Origin: Tannerella sp.
GTDB lineage: Bacteria > Bacteroidota > Bacteroidia > Bacteroidales > Tannerellaceae
DNA length: 7,348 bases
NCBI GenBank assembly: GCA_031277235.1
Contig: JAITMT010000307.1
Location: 1 to 7,348 of the forward strand
Reading direction: 5' to 3'
Position numbers and translations under genes: made by a program
Notes under the pieces: model-generated
Databases searched by the model: none
Told to the model about the DNA's origin: nothing
The model's input: the letters and a program-made list of their open reading frames with translations, nothing else
In this document: positions 1 to 5,604 of the stretch, in pieces
Layout: each line of letters begins with the position of its first letter
Numbering within the stretch: position 1 is the stretch's first letter

Positions 1-30
1 TTTTTGGAAGATGGCGACTGATCGAAAATC

Positions 31-94
31 TCCGTCTCCGCGGGTTTGTAATCCTTGCATTTTTAGCGACGGATTGCAAATCCGTCACGGCGGA
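31..94. repeat. REP-like imperfect inverted repeat downstream of nadA
   Basis: Two 24-base arms (31-54 and 71-94) are imperfect reverse complements, matching at about 17 of 24 positions by hand count, with a 16-base spacer. Both arms contain a TTTGnAATCC core. The right arm overlaps a perfect short palindrome at 68-86: GACGGATT, spacer GCA, AATCCGTC. Neither strand has a T-run directly after the stem, so it is not a standard intrinsic terminator, although it lies just past the 3' end of nadA. The layout resembles REP/palindromic intergenic repeats seen in many Bacteroidota. That family assignment is from memory and is not proven here. Positions 1-138 contain no gene that I can support. Confidence 0.5.
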
Positions 95-138
95 AGTCTG
101 TCAATGTCCCATAAAAAAACGCACTCCAAACTCTTTTT

Positions 139-1071
139 TCACGACAACTCCAGCATTCGCTGAATCGGCAGCACGGCGCGTTCCCGAATCGCCTCATCTA
201 CCGTTATTTCCGGTGTCTCGTCGCGCAGACAGCGGTACAGTTTTTCGACCGTATGGAGTTTCATATATACGCAGTCGTTGCAGGCGCAGGTACTGTCATT
301 CGGCGGTGCCGGAAGAAATACCTTTTCCGGACTGGCTTTGCGCATTTCGTGAATCACGCCACTCTCCGTCGCTACGATAAATTCCTTTTTATCAGACTTT
401 TTCGTATGTTCCAGCAATGCCGAGGTCGAGCCGACAAAATCGGCAATGTGCAGTATCGGCTGTTTGCATTCCGGATGGGCGATCACTTCCGCATCGCTGT
501 ATATCTCTTTAAGTTTCAGGATTTTTTCCAGCGAAAACTGTTCGTGAACGTGGCAGGCGCCATCCCACAGCAGCATGTTCCGCCCCGTTACGCTGTTGAT
601 GTAATTGCCCAGATTGCGGTCGGGTCCGAAAATCAGCAGAGCGTCCTTGGGAAAAGTTTCGACGATTTTCCGGGCGTTGGTAGATGTTACGACAATGTCT
701 GTCAGCGCCTTAACGGCAGCCGTCGTATTGACGTACGAAATAACCTTGTGGTCGGGATGCGCTCTCGTGAACTTTTCAAACTCGTCTGCCGGACAACTGT
801 CTGCCAATGAGCAACCTGCCGCCGCGTCGGGAATCAGCACCTTCTTTTCGGGCGACAGGATTTTAGCCGTTTCCCCCATGAAATGCACGCCGCAAAGCAC
901 AATAATATCCGCCGTCGTCTTTTCCGCCCACTGCGCCAGCGCCAGACTGTCGCCTACAAAATCTGCAATATCCTGAATATCGGCTGTTTGATAGTAATGC
1001 GCCAGAATAATCGCATTCTTTTCCCGGCGCAAACGGTTGATTTCTTCCTTATAATTAACGTCTTCCTTCAT
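139..1071 (-). CDS. nadA: Quinolinate synthase NadA
   Basis: NadA condenses iminoaspartate (from NadB) with dihydroxyacetone phosphate to give quinolinate in de novo NAD synthesis. It is a cytosolic enzyme with an oxygen-sensitive [4Fe-4S] cluster. Numbering from the ATG at 1071 gives 310 residues, normal for the family. Visible hallmarks are the substrate-binding HYYQ (25-28), GDSLALAQ (40-47), YVN (113-115) and HPEC (199-202). The three cluster cysteines are Cys87 (AAGCSLAD), Cys173 (GACHVH) and Cys267 (CVYMK), the last lying in a Cys-rich CACNDC stretch. An in-frame TTG at 1098 would add nine residues, but it falls inside a perfect TAATTTTG -7 promoter box, so the ATG at 1071 is the better start. 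There is no Shine-Dalgarno; the leader is A-rich. nadB and nadC are not in the window, and the gene stands alone and divergent from its neighbour. Identity is secure; only the start is debatable. Confidence 0.96.
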   Translation of the reverse strand: MKEDVNYKEEINRLRREKNAIILAHYYQTADIQDIADFVGDSLALAQWAEKTTADIIVLCGVHFMGETAKILSPEKKVLIPDAAAGCSLADSCPADEFEKFTRAHPDHKVISYVNTTAAVKALTDIVVTSTNARKIVETFPKDALLIFGPDRNLGNYINSVTGRNMLLWDGACHVHEQFSLEKILKLKEIYSDAEVIAHPECKQPILHIADFVGSTSALLEHTKKSDKKEFIVATESGVIHEMRKASPEKVFLPAPPNDSTCACNDCVYMKLHTVEKLYRCLRDETPEITVDEAIRERAVLPIQRMLELS

Positions 1072-1095
1072 GTCTATTTTACTTGCTATTTTTTG

Positions 1096-1103
1096 CAAAA
1101 TTA
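1096..1103 (-). promoter_or_regulatory. nadA -7 promoter element (TAATTTTG)
   Basis: Read on the minus strand this is TAATTTTG, a perfect match to the Bacteroidota -7 consensus TAnnTTTG. Transcription would start near 1089-1092, giving a leader of about 18-20 bases before the ATG at 1071. No clear TTG is seen at the usual -33 distance, so the upstream half is weak. The position is what makes a TTG start at 1098 unlikely. Confidence 0.55.
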
Positions 1104-1210
1104 ATCAAAATATTCAAGAAACAGATGCTTTCCATGGAAAAAATCGGGTTTTACGGATTTACGCAGAAAAAAGAAAATATAATGAACAGTTTAAGAGTGC
1201 TGATTTCACG

Positions 1211-1280
1211 CTGGTTTGTCCTTTTGAATGCAGTGAAACATCTGACAATCTTCACTTTCCCGGAATGACGAGACAAACCG
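1211..1280. repeat. ~70-bp intergenic element with inverted ends
   Basis: The ends 1211-1220 (CTGGTTTGTC) and 1271-1280 are reverse complements at 9 of 10 positions, with a perfect 8-bp core GGTTTGTC/GACAAACC. A nested second stem, AGTGAA (1232-1237) with TTCACT (1251-1256), lies inside, so the unit could fold as a two-tier hairpin. It sits between the divergent nadA and exported-protein promoters and overlaps neither. Short open frames cross it, but they have no start signal or recognisable product. It resembles dispersed non-coding repeats common between Bacteroidota genes. The rest of 1104-1390 shows only short AT-rich repeats such as AAACTTTG at 1282 and 1317. Confidence 0.5.
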
Positions 1281-1394
1281 GAAACTTTGACTTTGATAGA
1301 AGTTTGAACCTAAGTTAAACTTTGTCGTGTTACGTTTTGTACAATTTGAGTTTTCGGGTGGCGTATCAAATATTTGTTAAAAATACAAAAAATG

Positions 1395-1425
1395 TTGGTT
1401 GAAAAAAAAATTATCCGTACATTTG
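1395..1425 (+). promoter_or_regulatory. Bacteroidota-type promoter for the exported low-complexity protein
   Basis: TTG at 1395-1397 is followed after 20 bases by TACATTTG at 1418-1425. This is a full match to the TTG-N19/21-TAnnTTTG consensus of the primary sigma factor of this phylum. Transcription would start near 1430, leaving an untranslated leader of about 90 bases before the ATG at 1523. The leader is AT-rich, and I see no riboswitch or strong hairpin in it. Confidence 0.75.
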
Positions 1426-1507
1426 TAACCGAATTAAACTATTTTTCGATTTGGCTGTCTAATTCATATAAAAATATAAAGTAAAGAGAGGATTAAAAAC
1501 ATAAAAT

Positions 1508-1514
1508 AAGGAGG
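1508..1514 (+). promoter_or_regulatory. Strong Shine-Dalgarno AAGGAGG
   Basis: AAGGAGG ends eight bases before the ATG at 1523, an ideal anti-Shine-Dalgarno match and spacing. This fixes the start of the exported protein. It stands out because the nadA, outer-membrane protein and glycosyltransferase genes here lack such a site, as is usual in Bacteroidota, and it hints at high or specially tuned expression. Confidence 0.8.
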
Positions 1515-1522
1515 AACAAAAA

Positions 1523-2815
1523 ATGAAAAAAATGAAATTATTTTCCGTGTCGGTAATGCTTGTCATCGCTTTCGGTGCATTTGCGCAGGGAGAATTTGTA
1601 GATGACGTTTATTTATCTTCCGGAAGGGACAATAAAAAAGCCACTGAAACAAGTTCAGTAAACAAACCCGATAAAGTCGTTGCTGCAAAAGCTGTTACGA
1701 CATCCGATAACACATCGTCCGAAGAGATGGATGTGGATGCCTACAACCGCAGATACATCGGACCCGCCGAAGAATTTTCGGACGATGCGTATGTAGAAGA
1801 AGATACGGTAGTTGATACGCGGAGAGGCGATTTGGATTATTCCGAACGCATCATTCGCTATCACTCGCCGAGCAAGGTTACAATCACGGGATCGGATAAT
1901 GTAAATATCTATCTCAGTGACGGTTACTATGCCTATGATTATGACGCTTACGACGGCGGCGTGGATGTCAGTATCAATATGGGGAGCGGCTGGGGGTACG
2001 ATCCCTGGTTCTACGGCTCGTCCTGGTATCCGTGGTACACTTCCTACTGGTCTCCGTGGTATCGTCCATGGGGCTGGGGCGGCTATTATTCAAGCTGGTA
2101 CTCGCCCTGGTATTATGACTGGTATTGGGGTCCCTCGTGGGGCTGGGGCGGTTATTACGGAGGTTTTTACGGCGGCTACTACGGTGGCTGGGGCTATGGA
2201 GGCGGCGGCTATTATGCAGGCTTCTGGGATGGCTACAATAGCAGACCGTACTACAACAATCGCTACGGACGCTCAGGCGGTGTTTCCCGTTCAAGCGCCA
2301 GAGTTGCAGGCAGAAGCAGTACAACAACTTCCCGTTCAAGCAGCCTTAGCGCAGGCCGAACCTCAACGTCAAGCAGCAGGAGTTCTTCTCTGGGCGGACG
2401 TTCCACACGGGAATCGAACGTCGGCACAACAACGGGCAGTCGCAGCAGCAACAGCGTGAGCCGTTCTTCGAGCGGCAGCAATGTAAACCGTTCTTCGACT
2501 ACTGCTCCAGCAAACAATAGTTCAAATGCAACGCGCTCCGTTCGCACGCGCACTTCAAGCAGTTCATCTTCCGGTAGTTCCGGTAGTTCCGTAAGCCGCA
2601 GTTCAAGCAGCAGCAGAAGTTCAGGCACCTCTTCCGCACCGAGCAGAAGTTCGTCTTCGAGCAGCCGTTCAAGCAGCAGTTATTCGTCGGGCAGTTCTTC
2701 AAGCCGTTCTTCCGGCGGAAGCTATAGCAGTGGCGGAGGTGGTGGCGGAAGCCGTTCCAGTGGTGGCGGCGGCGGCGGAAGTAGCCGTTCCGGTGGCGGC
2801 GGTCGCGGCAGATAG
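1523..2815 (+). CDS. Exported low-complexity Tyr/Trp/Gly- and Arg/Ser-rich protein
   Basis: I do not recognise a named family, so function is unknown. Residues 1-21 form a classical signal peptide (MKKMKLF start, hydrophobic core, AFA before Gln22). There is no lipobox, no cysteine anywhere and no obvious type IX secretion tail. Residues 22-155 are acidic by count (28 Asp/Glu, 13 Lys/Arg) and may hold a small fold around SPSKVTITGSDNVNIYLSDG (115-134). Residues 156-250 are dominated by Tyr, Trp and Gly, with repeated PW(Y/F) motifs near 161, 170, 178 and 195. Residues 251-403 are Ser runs broken by single Arg. Residues 404-430 are Gly blocks. From 251 onward there are 23 Arg, one Glu and no Lys or Asp, so charge is sharply split along the chain. 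It has its own promoter, a strong ribosome binding site and a terminator, so it is probably monocistronic. A surface, matrix or envelope-binding role is plausible but is inference. Confidence 0.85.
   Translation: MKKMKLFSVSVMLVIAFGAFAQGEFVDDVYLSSGRDNKKATETSSVNKPDKVVAAKAVTTSDNTSSEEMDVDAYNRRYIGPAEEFSDDAYVEEDTVVDTRRGDLDYSERIIRYHSPSKVTITGSDNVNIYLSDGYYAYDYDAYDGGVDVSINMGSGWGYDPWFYGSSWYPWYTSYWSPWYRPWGWGGYYSSWYSPWYYDWYWGPSWGWGGYYGGFYGGYYGGWGYGGGGYYAGFWDGYNSRPYYNNRYGRSGGVSRSSARVAGRSSTTTSRSSSLSAGRTSTSSSRSSSLGGRSTRESNVGTTTGSRSSNSVSRSSSGSNVNRSSTTAPANNSSNATRSVRTRTSSSSSSGSSGSSVSRSSSSSRSSGTSSAPSRSSSSSSRSSSSYSSGSSSSRSSGGSYSSGGGGGGSRSSGGGGGGSSRSGGGGRGR
2732..2815 (+). repeat. 30-bp in-frame tandem repeat encoding Gly/Ser tail
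   Basis: Two 30-base units, 2732-2761 (six Gly then SRSS) and 2762-2791 (six Gly then SSRS), are followed by a partial third at 2792-2803 (four Gly) and the terminal RGR. The unit length is a multiple of three, so gain or loss of copies would keep the frame. It forms the C-terminal end of the exported low-complexity protein. Confidence 0.7.
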
Positions 2816-2857
2816 GAGAACCATATCATAAAGTTAGTTTATAAAATAAAAATTGAC

Positions 2858-2897
2858 GGGCTGTTCAGGAAAACAGACTTTTCGAACAGCCCTTTTT
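2858..2897 (+). terminator. Rho-independent terminator after the exported protein gene
   Basis: A perfect 9-bp stem, GGGCTGTTC (2858-2866) with GAACAGCCC (2884-2892), is followed at once by five T. Inside it a second 5-bp stem, GAAAA (2869-2873) with TTTTC (2879-2883), closes on a CAGAC loop. It lies 43 bases after the stop codon of the exported protein and ends only 23 bases before the next start codon. It should therefore insulate, or partly attenuate, transcription into the outer-membrane protein gene. Confidence 0.9.
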
Positions 2898-2920
2898 ATA
2901 AAATTCAAGATTTCAAAACA

Positions 2921-4459
2921 ATGAAAAAGATAGTATTTTTAACAGGTATTTTGTTGGCGTGCAATAGTGTTGTCTTTTCACAAGGCACTGAAATAGATGC
3001 ATATACGATGTCCAATACAGAGTTGAGCGGAACGGCACGTTCCATGGCGATGGGCGGCGCTTTCGGCGCTTTGGGCGGCGATATTTCAATACTTTCGATT
3101 AATCCCGCGGGACTTGGAATCTATCGCAGTTCGGAACTGACGGGTACTGTGGGCTTTTCAAATATTGGCTCCTCTACTTCCTGGCTGGGAACCGAAAAGG
3201 ATGTGAATAAAAACAATTTTTCACTTGACAATTTGGGATTTGAACTGTATTTGCCGACAAGTTCCGGCAGTATCATGAATTGGAATCTGGCGTTTTCATA
3301 CAACCGGGTGAAAAATTTCAACCGCGAATATAAAATGGAAAACCGCGGTATGCCCAATTCTATCGGAGATTATGTGGCATCCCTTGCGCAAGGCATTCCG
3401 GAAAAGGATTTAATCTATACGGAAGGCGTTTATGATCCTTATTTTGCAGCAAATATGGCGGGCAACTGGCTTTCCATTCTGGGATACGAGAGTTATATGA
3501 TAAATCCGGCTGGAAATAATTCATATACCGGATTCTTTGATAATTACAGACCGACGGAAGGATATTTGCGGGTTACCGAACATGGTGAAATTTCAGAGAT
3601 GAATTTCGGTATAGGCACGAATATCAATAACTTGCTGTTTTTGGGAGCTTCGGTGTCGGTTACGCAAATGGATTACCGGTTAAATTCCGCTTATGAAGAA
3701 TATAACGAACTTGACCACCACATCTATTTGGATAACTGGTTGAACACCGAAGGAGACGGTTATTCGTTCACGCTCGGCGCCATTTTGAACCTGCAAATGA
3801 TTCGGCTGGGTGCGGCTTACAGCACGCCGAAATGGTTTCAATTGACTGATTATTACGACGCAAGGGCTGAAACTTATTTGACTGATGATGACGTCGAAAC
3901 CAGATATACGCCCGAAAATACTTATACCGATTACAAATTCCACACGCCGGGCAAATGGACATTCAGCGGCGCCGTGATCATCGGACAGTCTGCGTTGCTT
4001 AGCGCTGATTATGAGATGACTAACTATAAAAATATGAAGTATTTCAATACGGACGGCGGGGAATATTATACCAACAGGGATATCGAAGCGGATTTCGGCG
4101 TGGCTCATACCTTGCGTTTGGGCGGCGAGTTGAAAATTATCCCGCAGTTTGCCATTCGCGCCGGTTATGCGATGCAGACCTCCCCGATGCGGACGGAGTT
4201 AGCCAATAATGACGTGGAGGTATGGCCTGCCGGAACAATCGCGCATTTTTCCACAACGGAAAATACCACCAATTACATCACCGCAGGGCTGGGTTACCGC
4301 TTCACGCCGAACTTTTCGATGGATTTGGCTTGCATCTACAAAACCAACGAAGGAAAGGCATACGCATTCTCGAGTACACCCGACGGCGTGATTTCCGAAC
4401 CGGCTACGTTGAAAAACAACTCTACCCGTTTGGCTTTGACGCTGGGATATAAGTTCTGA
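2921..4459 (+). CDS. FadL/OmpP1/TodX-like outer-membrane beta-barrel protein
   Basis: Proteins of this family form outer-membrane barrels that pass hydrophobic compounds. Bacteroidota members are often labelled hemin receptor or membrane protein transport protein on weak grounds, so the substrate here is unknown. Residues 1-20 are a signal peptide, likely cut after VFS (before Gln21). An LLAC at 11-14 looks slightly like a lipobox but has Leu at the wrong place. The N-terminus of the mature chain carries the family signature SMAMGGAFGALGGD (41-54) and NPAGLG (61-66), the latter matching the FadL NPA motif. Later family-like strands are TPGKWTFSGAVI (342-353), AIRAGYAMQTSP (411-422) and YITAGLGYRF (452-461). 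The chain ends in LTLGYKF with terminal Phe, a barrel-assembly signal. At 512 residues it is longer than E. coli FadL but usual for Bacteroidota. There is no Shine-Dalgarno and no clear promoter between the terminator and the ATG. Confidence 0.88.
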   Translation: MKKIVFLTGILLACNSVVFSQGTEIDAYTMSNTELSGTARSMAMGGAFGALGGDISILSINPAGLGIYRSSELTGTVGFSNIGSSTSWLGTEKDVNKNNFSLDNLGFELYLPTSSGSIMNWNLAFSYNRVKNFNREYKMENRGMPNSIGDYVASLAQGIPEKDLIYTEGVYDPYFAANMAGNWLSILGYESYMINPAGNNSYTGFFDNYRPTEGYLRVTEHGEISEMNFGIGTNINNLLFLGASVSVTQMDYRLNSAYEEYNELDHHIYLDNWLNTEGDGYSFTLGAILNLQMIRLGAAYSTPKWFQLTDYYDARAETYLTDDDVETRYTPENTYTDYKFHTPGKWTFSGAVIIGQSALLSADYEMTNYKNMKYFNTDGGEYYTNRDIEADFGVAHTLRLGGELKIIPQFAIRAGYAMQTSPMRTELANNDVEVWPAGTIAHFSTTENTTNYITAGLGYRFTPNFSMDLACIYKTNEGKAYAFSSTPDGVISEPATLKNNSTRLALTLGYKF

Positions 4460-4554
4460 AAAACAGGGAATTCCGCAAGGATTTGCCGTTCGATAGAAAC
4501 ACATAACTTTGCTCCGTTGAAGAGCAATAGATTGGCAGAAAGATAATTAAGTAG

Positions 4555-4605
4555 TGCAGGTACGCGACCGTAAACCATTCCGGTAAACGGTCGCGTACTT
4601 ACGCA
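4555..4605. repeat. Long intergenic hairpin with perfect 12-bp stem
   Basis: GTACGCGACCGT (4560-4571) pairs perfectly with its reverse complement at 4587-4598. Inside, a 2x2 A/A internal loop is followed by ACC/GGT (4574-4576 with 4582-4584) and a five-base ATTCC loop. Outside, the stem extends through G-T and A-T pairs and, after a two-base bulge, TGC (4555-4557) with GCA (4603-4605). No T-run follows on either strand, so a simple intrinsic terminator is unlikely. A mobile palindromic repeat, an mRNA 3' stabiliser for the barrel transcript or a protein-binding site are possible. Confidence 0.75.
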
Positions 4606-4750
4606 TGCTTAAATGGGTGGTAATCGCGGTTCTGCCATCCTTTTGTCTTTCGCGGGACATTTCCGTCGAAGCGACGAATATTTTGAAATTCTGCGAGATA
4701 GGCTTTGCCGGTATTTTTGATCGGTTCATTTTCCCGTGAAGAACAGGGAT

Positions 4751-4784
4751 GTGAAAAATTACGCTTTTTTTCCGATTTTTTCAC
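4751..4784. repeat. Inverted repeat GTGAAAAA / TTTTTCAC upstream of the glycosyltransferase promoter
   Basis: GTGAAAAA at 4751-4758 pairs perfectly with TTTTTCAC at 4777-4784 across an 18-base, T-rich spacer. It ends about 30 bases upstream of the probable -7 box, so it could be an operator or the end of an upstream transcript. AT-rich arms of this kind also arise by chance, so confidence is low. Confidence 0.3.
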
Positions 4785-4813
4785 GTTATGCCGTTTATTC
4801 TCCAAATTATTCG

Positions 4814-4821
4814 TATCTTTA
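4814..4821 (+). promoter_or_regulatory. Probable -7 promoter element (TATCTTTA) for the dpm-pyrC pair
   Basis: TATCTTTA matches the Bacteroidota TAnnTTTG box at all but the last base, and it lies 33 bases before the start codon of the glycosyltransferase. Transcription would begin near 4827, giving a short leader. No TTG is visible at the normal upstream spacing, so this is a partial match. It would drive both the glycosyltransferase and the dihydroorotase. Confidence 0.5.
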
Positions 4822-4854
4822 CGGGCTGATAATGGAATTTAATTCGTTATAAAT

Positions 4855-5601
4855 ATGTCTGACAGCGTAGTAATTATTCCGACTTACAACGAGAAGGAAA
4901 ATATTGAAAATATCATCCGGGCAGTGTTCGGTTTAGAGAAAGCATTTGATATTCTGATAGTTGACGACGGTTCGCCCGACGGGACAGCCGGTATTGTGAA
5001 ACGGCTTCAACAGCAGGAATTTTCAGACCGGCTGTTTATCGTGGAACGTTCCGGCAAACAGGGACTTGGGACGGCTTACATCCGCGGTTTCAAGTGGTCG
5101 CTCGAACAGGGATACGGTTTCGTTTTCGAGATGGACGCCGATTTCAGCCACAATCCCAACGATTTGCTGAAACTCTACGCCGCCTGCGCCGAACAGGGCG
5201 CCGACGTGGCGATAGGGTCGCGCTATTGCAACGGCGTCAATGTCGTAAACTGGCCCCTGGGTCGCGTGCTAATGTCCTATTTTGCATCGGTTTACGTCCG
5301 CCTGATTACGGGAATGAATATCAAGGACACAACGGCAGGATTCAAATGTTATCGCCGTAAAGTGCTTGAAACCTTGGAGTTGGACAAAATCCATTTCAAA
5401 GGATACGCTTTTCAGATTGAAATGAAATTTACGGCTTACAAGTGTGGATTTAAACTGGCGGAAGTACCTATCATATTTGTAAACAGAGTGTTGGGAACTT
5501 CCAAAATGAATTCTTCCATTTTCGGCGAAGCGCTTTTCGGCGTGTTGCAACTGAAATGGAGCAGTTTTTTCCGTAAATATCCAAAACCCGGACAGGATTA
5601 G
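4855..5601 (+). CDS. Polyprenol-phosphate mannose synthase (Dpm1-type GT2)
   Basis: This family transfers mannose from GDP-mannose to a polyprenyl phosphate at the inner face of the cytoplasmic membrane. The lipid-linked sugar then serves glycosylation on the outer side. GT-A fold motifs are in order: PTYNE (9-13), VDDGSPDGT (36-44), the metal-binding DAD (94-96) in EMDADFSHNP, GSRY (121-124), DTTAGFKCYRRKVL (158-171), GYAFQIEM (183-190) and RVLGTSKM (211-218). At 248 residues it is the short, soluble form, lacking the C-terminal membrane (GtrA-like) domain of longer relatives. The ATG at 4855 precedes the first conserved strand directly and has no Shine-Dalgarno. Only three bases separate its TAG from the dihydroorotase start, so the two are almost surely co-transcribed. 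The sugar could be glucose or another hexose rather than mannose, but the motifs favour the Dpm1 group. Confidence 0.9.
   Translation: MSDSVVIIPTYNEKENIENIIRAVFGLEKAFDILIVDDGSPDGTAGIVKRLQQQEFSDRLFIVERSGKQGLGTAYIRGFKWSLEQGYGFVFEMDADFSHNPNDLLKLYAACAEQGADVAIGSRYCNGVNVVNWPLGRVLMSYFASVYVRLITGMNIKDTTAGFKCYRRKVLETLELDKIHFKGYAFQIEMKFTAYKCGFKLAEVPIIFVNRVLGTSKMNSSIFGEALFGVLQLKWSSFFRKYPKPGQD
5594..5597 (+). promoter_or_regulatory. Weak ribosome binding site AGGA supporting the TTG start of pyrC
   Basis: AGGA lies within the last codons of the glycosyltransferase, seven bases before the TTG at 5605. No ATG or GTG precedes the conserved N-terminus, and the upstream gene's TAG at 5599-5601 is in frame, so TTG is the only reasonable start. 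Confidence 0.45.
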
Positions 5602-5604
5602 AAA

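Larger units (their letters stand above)
4460..4854. other. Intergenic region between the barrel gene and the glycosyltransferase
   Basis: This ~395-bp gap holds no gene I can support; open frames on the minus strand of up to 68 codons match nothing I recognise. It contains a small hairpin TTGCTC (4509-4514) with GAGCAA (4522-4527) and no T-run. It also contains the large hairpin at 4555-4605, a small CGTCG/CGACG stem at 4664-4676, an 8-bp inverted repeat at 4751-4784 and a likely promoter at 4814-4821. No intrinsic terminator with a T-tract is seen for the barrel gene. Confidence 0.6.

Noticed and set aside
113..119. Seven-T run (minus strand) after nadA as an intrinsic terminator
   Set aside because: No stem of useful length precedes the run on that strand.
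253..810. 185-codon open frame on the plus strand opposite nadA
   Set aside because: It lies wholly within nadA on the other strand, has no recognisable product, and is explained by nadA codon bias.
1070..1318. Open frames of 61 and 82 codons in the nadA-exported protein gap
   Set aside because: They begin inside the nadA start and promoter, cross the inverted-end element and show no ribosome site or domain. The peptide reads like translated non-coding repeat.
1917..2628. Long open frames in other frames and on the minus strand within the low-complexity gene
   Set aside because: Biased Gly/Ser/Tyr codon repeats naturally leave other frames open. The products are low-complexity (Leu/Glu- or Thr/Arg-rich) with no start signals, and the signal-peptide frame is clearly the real one.
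2951..2965. Lipobox-like LLAC in the barrel protein leader
   Set aside because: Leu at the -2 position is atypical, and a better signal peptidase I site (VFS before Gln21) follows; barrel proteins of this family are not normally lipoproteins.
3680..4108. 142-codon minus-strand frame inside the barrel gene
   Set aside because: Shadow of the outer-membrane protein, whose signal peptide, NPA motif and terminal Phe establish the coding frame.
4547..4805. Minus-strand frames of 60 and 68 codons upstream of the glycosyltransferase
   Set aside because: They run through the hairpins and lack recognisable domains, a ribosome site and a promoter.
1523..5601. Idea that the exported Ser-rich protein is a dedicated glycosylation target of the nearby mannose synthase
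   Set aside because: Only one D-(S/T)-x type site (Asp94-Thr95-Val96) is visible, and the genes are in separate transcription units. Proximity alone is not evidence.
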